A stretch of 33,038 bases of DNA from Xenorhabdus yunnanensis (lineage in GTDB: Bacteria; Pseudomonadota; Gammaproteobacteria; Enterobacterales; Enterobacteriaceae), in assembly GCF_028598805.1 (NCBI RefSeq), contig NZ_JAQRFI010000049.1, forward strand, positions 1-33,038. The letters are read 5' to 3'. Numbering within the stretch: the stretch's first letter is position 1; each line of letters opens with the position of its first letter. Below the pieces are notes generated by a model. It searched no databases. It was not told the origin of the DNA and saw only the letters and a program-made list of their open reading frames with translations. Positions 1 through 8,483 of the stretch are shown one piece after another. The translations under genes and the position numbers were made by a program.

Positions 1-1
1 G

Positions 2-163
2 GCCAGAGATAGAATCGCGCCATTGCAGGACGCCGCCGATTTAGGTATCGCCACCGACACAGAGAAATCCGTACTCACCGCATGGCGTAAATACCGGGTA
101 TTACTCAACCGAGTGGATTGTTCTATTGCACCGGATATTAACTGGCCGGAACAGCCGAAGTGA
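2..163 (+). CDS. Phage tail-fibre assembly protein, C-terminal fragment (cut by window edge)
   Basis: An open frame enters from the left edge and runs 53 codons to a TGA at 161-163. The translation includes the stretches [30 protein letters not shown] and PDINWPEQP. These are typical of the C-terminus of tail-fibre assembly (Tfa) chaperones of P2/Mu/lambda-like phages, which help fold tail fibres at the virion tip. Only the end of the gene is visible, so whether it belongs to a full prophage or to a tail-like bacteriocin cluster cannot be told here. It lies directly upstream of surE, where many enterobacteria carry truD, so phage DNA probably separates the two. The family call is from remembered sequence similarity and I am fairly confident of it. 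Confidence 0.8.
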   Translation, partial: ARDRIAPLQDAADLGIATDTEKSVLTAWRKYRVLLNRVDCSIAPDINWPEQPK

Positions 164-501
164 TGACAGGGGCCTAGCGCCCCTTACTCACCCGCTTAGA
201 CGTCCGCGTCCAGATGCCGGAGGATTCGGTGTGGAATTTGGGGCAGAAGTAGTATTTTTGTGTCAACTGGTTTTACATTATTACCCTGCCTTGTCAACCT
301 TGTTGTATTTGTAACCGAGAGGGGTTGTATCTATATATAGAAGGCGAATGTAAAGCGCTCCACAAAACATATAGTGCCATGCTAAGATTGCCTGCTGTAA
401 TATTGTCCTAATATTAGTCACTTCGGATAAATAGGACAACATACCGGACAAAATTAATCTATCACTCATATCATGACCAATAAAATCAATGAGATATGCC
501 A
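164..501. other. Gene-free stretch between the phage gene and surE
   Basis: No convincing gene is present. A GGGGC/GCCCC hairpin at 169-183 follows the phage stop codon at once and is a weak terminator candidate, since it has only a short T stretch. TCTATATATAGA at 330-341 is a perfect 12-bp palindrome. I found no truD remnant in the forward frames immediately before surE. Confidence 0.5.
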
Positions 502-1266
502 ATGCTGCGGATATTGCTGAGTAACGATGATGGTGTCACCGCGCCGGGTATTCAAACCTTAGCGGCTACATTACGGAAACACTATCATGTTCAGGTAGTT
601 GCACCTGACCGTAACCGTAGTGGTGCGTCGAACGCCTTAACACTGGATCGCCCCTTGCGTACCAACACACTAAAAAATGGTGATATTTCCGTTCAGGGAG
701 GTACACCGACAGATTGTGTCTATTTGGGCGTGAATAATCTGGTTCATCCTCGTCCTGACATTGTCGTTTCAGGCATCAACTGTGGCCCTAACCTCGGTGA
801 TGACGTGATTTATTCTGGTACGGTTGCGGCTGCTATGGAAGGGCGCCACTTAGGGTTACCTGCACTGGCGATATCGCTCAATGGCGATAAACATTATGAA
901 ACAGCGGCAGAAGTGACAGTGCGTTTATTAACTTTGCTGCAAAAAACGCCATTGAGGGCGGGCAATATTCTGAATATTAATGTGCCTGATATTCCCATTG
1001 AACAAATCAAAGGGTTTCGGGTGACCCGATGTGGTAGCCGCAGTGCAGCTGAGCAAGTCTATACCTTGGAAGATCCCAAAGGCAATATGCTCTATTGGAT
1101 AGGCCCTCCGGGAGAAAAGAGTGATTTTGGACCTGAAACGGATTTTGCGGCAGTAGAAGAAGGGTTTGTTTCCATTACTCCTTTGCAGATAGACTTAACG
1201 GCTTATAAAGCCCAGGAGCTGATAAGTGATTGGTTAGCAAAAGTCGGGGATATTGGGGAATGTTAA
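502..1266 (+). CDS. surE: 5'/3'-nucleotidase SurE
   Basis: SurE is a metal-dependent phosphatase that acts on nucleoside 5'- and 3'-monophosphates, and on exopolyphosphate in some bacteria. It is linked to stationary-phase survival. The N-terminus [11 protein letters not shown] carries the metal-binding Asp9-Asp10 pair. Ser40 in [11 protein letters not shown] and Asn93 in SGINCGPN complete the usual ligand set. The length (254 residues) is normal for the family. I chose ATG 502 rather than ATG 496 because GAG at 491-493 is correctly spaced from it and the protein then starts as its homologues do. The end overlaps the start of pcm by 7 bases, the usual coupled surE-pcm arrangement. Confidence 0.96.
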   Translation: MLRILLSNDDGVTAPGIQTLAATLRKHYHVQVVAPDRNRSGASNALTLDRPLRTNTLKNGDISVQGGTPTDCVYLGVNNLVHPRPDIVVSGINCGPNLGDDVIYSGTVAAAMEGRHLGLPALAISLNGDKHYETAAEVTVRLLTLLQKTPLRAGNILNINVPDIPIEQIKGFRVTRCGSRSAAEQVYTLEDPKGNMLYWIGPPGEKSDFGPETDFAAVEEGFVSITPLQIDLTAYKAQELISDWLAKVGDIGEC

Positions 1267-1886
1267 ACCGGTCAATGAAAAATCTGCTGGCGCAATTGCG
1301 TCAGCAAGGAATTCATAATGAGCACTTGTTGGAGGTTATTGCTAAAGTACCTCGGGAATGTTTTGTAGATGAAGCCCTTGCTCATAAAGCATATGAAAAT
1401 ACCGCACTACCCATTGGTCATGGGCAAACCATATCCCAACCTTATATTGTTGCTCGCATGACAGAGTTGCTGAATTTAACCCCTGAATCCAATGTATTGG
1501 AAATTGGAACAGGATCAGGTTATCAAACAGCAATACTTGCCCATCTGGCCAGACACATTTTCTCCGTGGAGCGGATTAAAGGGTTGCAGTGGCAAGCTAA
1601 GCGCAGACTAAAGCAGCTTGACCTCCACAATATCTCAACCCGCCACGGTGATGGTTGGGATGGATGGCCATCAAAAGGCCCTTTTGACGCTATAATTGTC
1701 ACCGCTGCGCCACCAGAAATTCCACAGGCGTTGCTCCATCAGCTTGCCGATGGAGGCGTGATGGTTTTGCCTGTCGGTGAGCGTACTCAGTCACTGAAAG
1801 TGGTACATCGTTATGGGAATGATTTTCATGGCGACGTTATCGAACCCGTCCGTTTTGTACCCCTAATTCAAGGCGAGCTAGCATAA
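1260..1886 (+). CDS. pcm: Protein-L-isoaspartate O-methyltransferase
   Basis: Pcm repairs proteins damaged by ageing. It methylates L-isoaspartyl residues with S-adenosylmethionine so that they can return to normal aspartate. The AdoMet-binding glycine-rich motif [12 protein letters not shown] is present, along with the family signatures [15 protein letters not shown] and VTAAPPEIP. Starting at ATG 1260 gives 208 residues, the same as E. coli Pcm, with GGGGA at 1246-1250 as a suitably spaced ribosome-binding site. A TTG at 1230 would extend the frame by 10 residues but makes no homology sense. The gene overlaps the end of surE and is followed by a terminator-like hairpin, so surE-pcm is probably one transcription unit apart from nlpD. 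Confidence 0.96.
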   Translation: MLNRSMKNLLAQLRQQGIHNEHLLEVIAKVPRECFVDEALAHKAYENTALPIGHGQTISQPYIVARMTELLNLTPESNVLEIGTGSGYQTAILAHLARHIFSVERIKGLQWQAKRRLKQLDLHNISTRHGDGWDGWPSKGPFDAIIVTAAPPEIPQALLHQLADGGVMVLPVGERTQSLKVVHRYGNDFHGDVIEPVRFVPLIQGELA

Positions 1887-1887
1887 T

Positions 1888-1933
1888 CAGCTAACTTATT
1901 TGAGATTCAATTTCAAATTAGCTGTTCTTTTTT
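1888..1933 (+). terminator. Putative intrinsic terminator after pcm
   Basis: CAGCTAA (1888-1894) pairs with TTAGCTG (1918-1924). The stem continues, after a 4-base bulge, as TTTGA (1899-1903) with TCAAA (1913-1917). A T-rich tail (TTCTTTTTT) follows at once. This would end surE-pcm transcripts before nlpD. Confidence 0.7.
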
Positions 1934-2037
1934 CTGAAATTAAGCAAAATGTTTCGCTTAAAATCTTTTGTGATTCTAAATTTCTTTATAAATCATCATT
2001 ATTTGCATTTATATTTGCCTTTATAGGGGAATAAGGT

Positions 2038-3108
2038 ATGAATATAGAAAACCCAGTGAAAAAAATAAAGTGGATAATCACCAGTACTGTTATGGGCGTT
2101 GTACTGGTAGGTTGTAGCAATACACCAAATCGTCCTGCCCCGATAGTGAATATCGATAATAAGGAGAAAAACGGAGAATTATTCTCTAGACCGTCATCAA
2201 TTTCGACACCAATGCCATCTTCTGCTCCTCCAATATTAACAAATCGCGCATCAGATAATCATGCTGCCAGAAACCGTCAGCTAGTGAATGATGCTGCTAA
2301 TAGTCGTTCGTCTCAAGGGAAAATTGTTTATAACCGTAACTACGGAAATATCCCCAAAGGAAGCTACAACGGGAATACCTACACGGTTAAACACGGAGAT
2401 ACCTTATTCTACATAGCTTGGATTACAGGTGATGATTTTCGTGATATTGCTCACAAAAATAGTATCTTGGAGCCTTATAGCTTAAATGTTGGTCAGGTCC
2501 TAAGAATAGGTAACGCAACCTCCAAAAATGGTGTATTAATAGCATCAAATAGTACTCAATCTGAAATTAAGCAGGTTGATTTTCAAAAAATTAATGCGTA
2601 TCCTGCAAATATTGATAGACCAAGGTCAGAAAAAATGTTGCCAAGAGCAACTATTTCTGTTAGAGACAGTGCCGCTTCAAAAGTATCTACAGCAACAGAT
2701 ACGGAGATAAATAGCGCTATTAATGATATTAGTGCCATTAATAGTTGGAGATGGCCGGCAGAAGGAAAAATTCTTGAAGGTTTCTCTGATTCTCAGGGAG
2801 GGAATAAAGGCATTGATATTGCGGGGAGTCGTGGTCAACCCGTATTTGCAACAGCCAGAGGGAAAGTGGTTTATGCCGGAAATGCATTACGTGGATATGG
2901 AAATCTAATAATTATAAAACACAACGACGACTATCTAAGCGCCTATGCGCACAACGACACAATGTTGGTTCGTGAGCAGCAGGATGTTCAAGCGGGGCAA
3001 AAAATTGCCGCTATGGGTAGTTCCGGAACAAGTTCAGTAAGATTGCATTTTGAAATTCGCTATAAGGGAAAATCCGTAAACCCGCTGCGTTATCTTCCGC
3101 AGCGATAA
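2038..3108 (+). CDS. nlpD: Murein hydrolase activator NlpD (LysM-LytM lipoprotein)
   Basis: NlpD is an outer-membrane lipoprotein that activates the amidase AmiC to split septal peptidoglycan during division. A signal peptide ends in the lipobox LVGC with the lipidated Cys at residue 26. A Ser/Pro/Asn-rich linker follows, then a LysM peptidoglycan-binding domain at about 114-158 (YTVKHGDTLFYIAW). The C-terminal LytM/M23 domain spans about 238-353 (NKGIDIAG, YAHNDTM, RLHFEIR). The zinc site is degenerate, with Asn in place of the first His in NKGID, as expected for an activator rather than an active peptidase. Length is 356 residues. In E. coli the main rpoS promoter lies inside nlpD; that is probably true here too, but I did not locate it. 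Confidence 0.95.
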   Translation: MNIENPVKKIKWIITSTVMGVVLVGCSNTPNRPAPIVNIDNKEKNGELFSRPSSISTPMPSSAPPILTNRASDNHAARNRQLVNDAANSRSSQGKIVYNRNYGNIPKGSYNGNTYTVKHGDTLFYIAWITGDDFRDIAHKNSILEPYSLNVGQVLRIGNATSKNGVLIASNSTQSEIKQVDFQKINAYPANIDRPRSEKMLPRATISVRDSAASKVSTATDTEINSAINDISAINSWRWPAEGKILEGFSDSQGGNKGIDIAGSRGQPVFATARGKVVYAGNALRGYGNLIIIKHNDDYLSAYAHNDTMLVREQQDVQAGQKIAAMGSSGTSSVRLHFEIRYKGKSVNPLRYLPQR

Positions 3109-3112
3109 ACCG

Positions 3113-3155
3113 GGGCAGGATCTGAAACTCCTGCCCGCATTATCATGGGTAGGAG
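3113..3155 (+). promoter_or_regulatory. rpoS leader with two mutually exclusive hairpins over the ribosome-binding site
   Basis: The segment TCCTGCCC (3129-3136) can pair with upstream GGGCAGGA (3113-3120), 8 bp with no mismatch. Alternatively, CTCCTGCCC (3128-3136) can pair with downstream GGGTAGGAG (3147-3155), 9 bp including one G-T pair. The second fold buries the rpoS ribosome-binding site TAGGAG (3150-3155) and the first leaves it free. The pairing is read directly from the sequence; a regulatory role is inference. Confidence 0.55.
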
Positions 3156-3161
3156 CAGCTG

Positions 3162-4148
3162 ATGAGCCTTGAAGTTAATGAGTTGTATGATGATGCGGAC
3201 TTAGACGAAAGTAGCATGGAAGCTGATGACTTTGATGAAGTGTCGCTGAAAAATGAGAGTGATGTAACTGATCTTGATGAAGATTTGGATTTGTTGCAAG
3301 GGGTGAACCAGCGGGTTCTTGATGCGACACAGCTTTATCTAGGAGAGATTGGTTTCTCACCTCAGCTAACAGCAGAGGAAGAGGTTTTTTTCGCCAGACG
3401 GGCATTGCGGGGAGATATTGCTGCCCGCCAACGTATGATTGAAAGTAACTTGCGGTTGGTTGTAAAAATATCCCGCCGTTACAGCAATCGTGGATTGGCA
3501 CTGCTAGATCTGATTGAAGAAGGTAACCTTGGGCTTATTCGTGCGGTGGAAAAATTTGATCCTGAAAGAGGTTTTCGTTTTTCTACTTATGCAACATGGT
3601 GGATTCGTCAAACAATTGAACGTGCCATCATGAATCAAACTCGCACAATTCGTCTGCCTATTCACATAGTCAAAGAGTTGAATGTCTATTTACGTACTGC
3701 AAGAGAACTGGCACACAAATTGGATCATGAACCCAGTATCGAAGAAATTGCGGATAAACTGGATAAACCCGTTGAAGACGTGAGTCGTATGATGCGGCTT
3801 AACGAACGTATTACCTCTGTCGATACACCAATTAGTGGTGATTCAGATAAAGCATTATTGGATACTTTATCTGATGAAAATAATTCAGGGCCAGAAACAA
3901 CCATTCAAGATGATGATATGAAACAAAGCATTGTGAAATGGTTGTTTGAACTGAATGCAAAACAGCGCGAAGTACTAGCCCGTCGTTTTGGTTTGCTTGG
4001 ATATGAAGCAGAAACATTAGAAGATGTTGGGCGAGAAATTGGATTAACAAGGGAGAGAGTTCGTCAAATTCAAGTTGAGGGATTGCGTCGTCTTAGAGAT
4101 ATATTGCATACCCAAGGTTTGAATATGGAATCACTATTCCATACTTAA
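3162..4148 (+). CDS. rpoS: RNA polymerase sigma factor RpoS (sigma-38)
   Basis: RpoS is the general stress and stationary-phase sigma factor. It recruits RNA polymerase to stress promoters, and in insect-associated relatives its regulon overlaps host-interaction traits. All conserved regions are present: 2.1-2.4 at about 85-165 ([20 protein letters not shown]), region 3, and the region 4.2 helix-turn-helix at about 285-312 ([19 protein letters not shown]). Lys171 in VKELNVYL corresponds to the residue through which RssB targets RpoS for ClpXP degradation in E. coli. The first 45 residues are acidic and diverge from E. coli. Length is 328 residues. TAGGAG at 3150-3155 is the ribosome-binding site. 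Confidence 0.98.
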   Translation: MSLEVNELYDDADLDESSMEADDFDEVSLKNESDVTDLDEDLDLLQGVNQRVLDATQLYLGEIGFSPQLTAEEEVFFARRALRGDIAARQRMIESNLRLVVKISRRYSNRGLALLDLIEEGNLGLIRAVEKFDPERGFRFSTYATWWIRQTIERAIMNQTRTIRLPIHIVKELNVYLRTARELAHKLDHEPSIEEIADKLDKPVEDVSRMMRLNERITSVDTPISGDSDKALLDTLSDENNSGPETTIQDDDMKQSIVKWLFELNAKQREVLARRFGLLGYEAETLEDVGREIGLTRERVRQIQVEGLRRLRDILHTQGLNMESLFHT

Positions 4149-4293
4149 TTCTTTATATCTGAGCAAGTTCAAATTGCAGCGTAGTGGAAAATAAACGTAT
4201 TTCCAGAAACAGTGATAACTGGATGATAGGAATGGGTGAAAGTAATTCACGAAGCAACAATTAGAAAGATAAAGTATATTAGGTTGTAATCCT

Positions 4294-4320
4294 AAGGTGG
4301 GCTAAATAAGCCCACCTTTT
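4294..4320. terminator. Bidirectional intrinsic terminator between rpoS and miaE
   Basis: AAGGTGGGCT (4294-4303) and AGCCCACCTT (4309-4318) form a perfect 10-bp stem with a 5-base loop. T runs on the plus strand and A/T on the other side allow it to act in both directions. It sits between the convergent rpoS and miaE genes. Confidence 0.88.
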
Positions 4321-4369
4321 ATTCAATTATTTATATTTCCATTATCACTGAGGGTTTTATTGATTAATT

Positions 4370-5194
4370 TCAGATAATGGGAATACCACTATGAAATTTG
4401 AAATCATGATCGGTCGTTTGAATAAGTTCCGCTTCAATCTGACCAAAATAATTTACCCTTGCTGTAATATCTTCTTTGGATATCGATTGAGCCAGTGTCA
4501 GATAATCTTGATAATGGCGAGCTTCTGAACGAAGAAGGGAAATATAAAACTTACCTAAATCCTCATCCAGATGGGGAGCTAATTTTGCGAAACGTTCACA
4601 TGAACGTGCTTCAATATAGGCACCGATAATCAATTTATCGACCAATGTATAAGGTTCATGATTGGTAATATGCTGAAATAGAGATTTAGCATAGCGGCTG
4701 GCACTGATATTGTCGTAGCTTATCCCTCTGGCATCCATGATTTCCAATACCTGATAAAAATGATGCAACTCTTCTTTAATCAATAACACCATCTTATCAA
4801 TGAGATCCTGACTATAAGGTGATTTTGCCCGGGCAATAATTTGCTTGGTGGCTTGGTTTTTTCCTTTCAATGAATGGATATCGCCAATTTTTTTATAGGC
4901 AAAATCCTCATAGGGCTGAAACCAAGCCAACAGCGTATCCGCACTCTCAGGATCAACAGCATATTTACGAATTAAGAACATGGCACTTTGTGCCGCTTTC
5001 AATTCACACATCAGATGATCGCGCAACAAAATCGGCAAGTTTTCAGGTTGCCGAGCCTTTTCAACCCATTGGTCAGGAGTTTCGCATTGTAAAAACTGAT
5101 AAATGGGTGCTAACAGATTAGTATCAAACTTTATTGTTGTTACATTCACCGTTGTTACATTCACCGTTGTTACATTCATCGTTGTTTCATCCAT
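4370..5194 (-). CDS. miaE: tRNA 2-methylthio-N6-isopentenyladenosine-37 hydroxylase MiaE
   Basis: MiaE is an O2-dependent, non-haem diiron enzyme. It hydroxylates the isopentenyl side chain of ms2i6A37 in tRNAs reading UNN codons. The sequence matches Salmonella MiaE along its length: HLMCELKAAQ, LLIKEELHHFYQV, AYIEARSCERF and LLRSEARHYQDYL. These hold the Glu and ExxH diiron ligands. The start is uncertain. The 5' end consists of imperfect 15-bp repeats, giving five possible in-frame starts 15 bases apart (ATG at 5209, 5194 and 5179; GTG at 5164 and 5149). Homology begins near the last of these; ATG 5194 has a GGA motif at good spacing and is my provisional choice. The frame stays open upstream into mutS. 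The gene follows mutS directly and is probably cotranscribed with it. E. coli K-12 lacks miaE. Confidence 0.93.
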   Translation of the reverse strand: MDETTMNVTTVNVTTVNVTTIKFDTNLLAPIYQFLQCETPDQWVEKARQPENLPILLRDHLMCELKAAQSAMFLIRKYAVDPESADTLLAWFQPYEDFAYKKIGDIHSLKGKNQATKQIIARAKSPYSQDLIDKMVLLIKEELHHFYQVLEIMDARGISYDNISASRYAKSLFQHITNHEPYTLVDKLIIGAYIEARSCERFAKLAPHLDEDLGKFYISLLRSEARHYQDYLTLAQSISKEDITARVNYFGQIEAELIQTTDHDFKFHSGIPII

Positions 5195-5209
5195 TGCTAT
5201 TCCATTCAT
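5135..5209 (-). repeat. 15-bp in-frame tandem repeat at the miaE 5' end
   Basis: About five units of 15 bases, each opening with ATG or GTG on the minus strand. Unit translations are MNGIA, MDETT, MNVTT, VNVTT and VNVTT. The last three are nearly identical in DNA. Gain or loss of units keeps the frame but changes the number of candidate start codons. Confidence 0.9.
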
Positions 5210-5211
5210 TG

Positions 5212-7788
5212 TTAAACCATATCTTTCAGACGATAAATCCATTCCAATGCTTGACGTGGTGTCAAGGTATCTGGATTAAGGTTTTCCAATGCTTCAACGG
5301 CTGGAGAGGTTTCTTCTGTCAGCAAGGTTAATTGTGGTGTATCGACATGGCCTGCCGTCGCGTTATTGGAGAGCGATTCTAGCTCTTTCAACTTTTGACG
5401 GGCGCGTTTAATCACATCGCGCGGAACACCAGCTAGTGAGGCAACAGCGAGTCCATAACTCTTGCTTGCTGCTCCTTCCTGCACATTGTGCATGAAAGCA
5501 ATGGTATCGCCATGTTCGACAGCATCAAGATGAATATTGACGACACCTTCCAGCTTTTCAGGCAGTGTTGTCAGTTCGAAATAGTGAGTAGCAAACAGTG
5601 TCATCGCCTTGATGCGGTTAGCTAAATTTTCAGCACAAGCCCAAGCAAGGGATAAACCATCATAAGTTGATGTACCACGCCCGATTTCATCCATCAAAAC
5701 CAAACTGTATTCCGTCGCGTTATGCAAAATATTGGCAGTTTCGGTCATTTCCACCATAAAGGTAGAACGTCCTGATGCCAGATCATCAGATGCCCCGACA
5801 CGAGTGAAGATGCGATCTACAGGGCCAATAACCGCTTTTTCGGCAGGAACAAAGCTTCCAATATAGGCCAGCAACGTAATCAAAGCTGTCTGACGCATAT
5901 AGGTACTTTTCCCGCCCATATTCGGCCCTGTAATAATCAGCAAACGGCGCTGTGATGAGAGTGCCAATGGGTTAGCAATAAACGGTTCGCTCAATACTTG
6001 TTCGACAACCGGATGTCTACCGTTAATGATCTGGATACCGATTTTATCCGTCAGTATCGGGCAGGTGTAATTCAGGGTTTCAGCACGTTCGGCAAGGTTT
6101 GCCAGTACATCCAGCTCTGACAGCGCCTCGGAACAGGTCTGTAAATCGGCCAGATGAGGCAACAACAAATCGAACAACTCTTCGTACAAGGCCTTTTCAA
6201 TGGCAAGTGCTTTACCTTTGGAAGTCAGTACCTTGTCTTCATATTCTTTTAATTCAGGAATGATATAGCGTTCTGCATTTTTCAGCGTCTGACGGCGGAC
6301 ATAATGGATCGGTACTAAATGGCTTTGTCCCCGACTGACCTGAATATAGTAACCATGCACTCCATTGAAGCCCACTTTCAGGGTATCAATGCCAAGTTTT
6401 TCGCGTTCGCGGATCTCCAGTTTATCCAGATAATCACTGGCTCCATCGGCCAATGCCCGCCACTCATCCAGTTCGGCATTATAACCTGTGGCGATTACAC
6501 CACCGTCACGCACCAAAACAGGAGGCGTTTCGACAACTGCATTCTCCAACAGTACCTGCAATTCATCAAAATGTCCCACACGCTGCTGTAGCGCCTGAAT
6601 ATAAGGGGAATCAGAGGATGCCATGATCTGGTGAATATCGGGTAATTGCTGGAAAGCGTGGCGCATTCTGGCCAAATCACGGGGACGGGCAGAACGGAGA
6701 GCAAGACGGCCAAGTACACGTTCTAAATCACCAACCTGACGCAAAAACGGCTGCAATTCATAACCGATTTCCTGTAATGCAGAAATGGCCTGCTGACGAT
6801 TTTCCAGCACATCTTTATTGCGAATTGGCGTATGCAGCCAGCGTTTTAGCATACGGCTGCCCATTGGTGTTACACACTGATCGAGTACCGAAGCCAGTGT
6901 ATTCTCAGTGCCACCGGATAAATTTTGCGTCAATTCCAGATTACGGCGGGTGGCGGCATCCATAATGACCGTTTCCTGCTGACACTCCATCGTAAGACTA
7001 CGAATATGAGGCAGGGCAGTGCGTTGAGTATCTTTAACATATTGCAGCAAACAGCCTGCTGCCCGCAGGGCAAGCGTCGCCTTTTCCACACCGAAGCCAA
7101 TCAGGTCACGGGTGTCAAATTGCAAATTAAGTTGCTGTCTTGCCGTATCCAGCTCAAATTCCCACATTGGGCGCCGACGCAGGCCGTGACAACGTTCAAT
7201 CAATGCCATATGACCAAATGCTTCTGGATAGAGCAATTCCGCAGGGCGGGTACGTTGCAATTCTGCGGCAATGGTATCTTCATCGGTCATTTCGGAGACG
7301 CGGAAACGGCCAGAAGTGATATCCAGCGTCGCGTAACCAAAACCTTGGCTATCATGCCAGATAGCAGCCAGCAGATTATCCTGACGCTCCTGTAGTAAAG
7401 CTTCATCAGTGACTGTGCCGGGGGTGACAATACGCACAACTTTACGTTCAACAGGGCCTTTACTGGTTGCAGGATCGCCAACTTGTTCACAAATGGCCGC
7501 AGATTCACCGAGATGAACCAGTTTTGCCAGATAATTTTCGATTGCGTGATAAGGAACACCTGCCATGGGAATAGGCTGACCAGCCGATTGTCCGCGTTTG
7601 GTCAGGGAGATATCCAGTAACTTCGCTGCCTTTTTGGCATCGTCAAAGAACAACTCGTAAAAATCTCCCATCCGATAAAGTAGCAGGATATCCGGGTGCT
7701 GTGATTTCAGGCGCAGATACTGCTGCATCATGGGAGTATGGCTATCTAAATCCTTTGCTGGAGATTCTTTCATATTGACTTGATTCAA
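5212..7788 (-). CDS. mutS: DNA mismatch repair protein MutS
   Basis: MutS recognises base mismatches and small loops in DNA and recruits MutL to start methyl-directed repair. The 858-residue protein matches E. coli MutS (853 residues) throughout. The mispair-probing Phe-x-Glu motif is at Phe43-Glu45 (MGDFYELF). The ATPase domain has Walker [10 protein letters not shown] near residue 620, the signature [10 protein letters not shown], Walker [13 protein letters not shown] and the FATHYFEL helix. The C-terminus [13 protein letters not shown] is also conserved. About five extra residues precede the usual N-terminus ([13 protein letters not shown]). miaE begins just after its TAA stop. The gene lies next to an accessory segment, consistent with the known variability of the mutS-rpoS neighbourhood in enterobacteria. 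Confidence 0.98.
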   Translation of the reverse strand: MNQVNMKESPAKDLDSHTPMMQQYLRLKSQHPDILLLYRMGDFYELFFDDAKKAAKLLDISLTKRGQSAGQPIPMAGVPYHAIENYLAKLVHLGESAAICEQVGDPATSKGPVERKVVRIVTPGTVTDEALLQERQDNLLAAIWHDSQGFGYATLDITSGRFRVSEMTDEDTIAAELQRTRPAELLYPEAFGHMALIERCHGLRRRPMWEFELDTARQQLNLQFDTRDLIGFGVEKATLALRAAGCLLQYVKDTQRTALPHIRSLTMECQQETVIMDAATRRNLELTQNLSGGTENTLASVLDQCVTPMGSRMLKRWLHTPIRNKDVLENRQQAISALQEIGYELQPFLRQVGDLERVLGRLALRSARPRDLARMRHAFQQLPDIHQIMASSDSPYIQALQQRVGHFDELQVLLENAVVETPPVLVRDGGVIATGYNAELDEWRALADGASDYLDKLEIREREKLGIDTLKVGFNGVHGYYIQVSRGQSHLVPIHYVRRQTLKNAERYIIPELKEYEDKVLTSKGKALAIEKALYEELFDLLLPHLADLQTCSEALSELDVLANLAERAETLNYTCPILTDKIGIQIINGRHPVVEQVLSEPFIANPLALSSQRRLLIITGPNMGGKSTYMRQTALITLLAYIGSFVPAEKAVIGPVDRIFTRVGASDDLASGRSTFMVEMTETANILHNATEYSLVLMDEIGRGTSTYDGLSLAWACAENLANRIKAMTLFATHYFELTTLPEKLEGVVNIHLDAVEHGDTIAFMHNVQEGAASKSYGLAVASLAGVPRDVIKRARQKLKELESLSNNATAGHVDTPQLTLLTEETSPAVEALENLNPDTLTPRQALEWIYRLKDMV

Positions 7789-8483
7789 TTCTATTATTCC
7801 TGTTGACTCAGTTGGGCCATCGACGCTCAGTCAACCCATCTAAATGACAAAACCTAAATATAATCAGCTAAGGATGGAACGCTAATGAACCTCATCCTGG
7901 GCGAAAACGCTATCTTATCACTGATAATCTGTGTGATTCATCTGTGGATTCGATTAGGAAGATTTTGTCGTTAGGTTAGCAGGAATACTCGCAGGAATGT
8001 ATCAGATTTTTTCACTATTCAGCAGGATTGCGAAGTGGCTCGATTTCATCCTTATTATCGTGACATTATGCTTTTTTTATTCAATTGGTTGAAATTTATT
8101 GTTTATATTGCAAATGGTGATAATAATTATTTGTATTGGGTTTTATTATTGTCTATAATTTTAGTTTATAAATAATAATTATATATTTCAATAAGATGCG
8201 ATAAATGGACACATCTTTATTTTTCAAATCTCATCGTTTTTGTGTTGGGTTATTCCTATCAATAGTAAGCAGTTTAGGCATATTAATTGCGTGACTGTTC
8301 ATTCCAAATAATAACGCGGTTACATTGCCGGAAACGAACAAAACATCAACAAGCTATAACTTTAACCTGAATCATCGTATCTAACCTAAAAGAACTTATA
8401 CATTGACATTGGGTAGACGTGTTTTAATCTGCCAATCGCCCTGAGCGGATGTCAAGGCCGCATATACTCTGGAGATTCCATCA
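7789..8483. other. AT-rich spacer between divergent mutS and the helicase gene
   Basis: No ORF worth calling lies in about 695 bases. It should contain the mutS promoter (leftward) and the helicase promoter (rightward). A TTGACA at 8403-8408 is followed 14 bases later by TTTAAT (8423-8428), a poorly spaced promoter candidate for the helicase gene. GTTGACT (7802-7808) and AGTCAAC (7829-7835) form a 7-bp inverted repeat of unknown meaning. Confidence 0.4.

Noticed and set aside
281-502. 73-codon minus-strand frame upstream of surE
   Set aside because: No ribosome-binding site, no recognisable domain, and it lies in AT-rich spacer DNA; probably chance.
1230-1259. TTG start extending Pcm by 10 residues
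   Set aside because: ATG 1260 has a correctly placed ribosome-binding site and gives the usual 208-residue Pcm.
6925-7395. 156-codon plus-strand frame opposite mutS
   Set aside because: It lies wholly antisense to a strongly conserved mutS frame, a typical shadow ORF.
7802-7835. GTTGACT/AGTCAAC inverted repeat as an attachment site
   Set aside because: Seven bases with a 20-base gap is common by chance, and no integrase or duplicated partner is adjacent.
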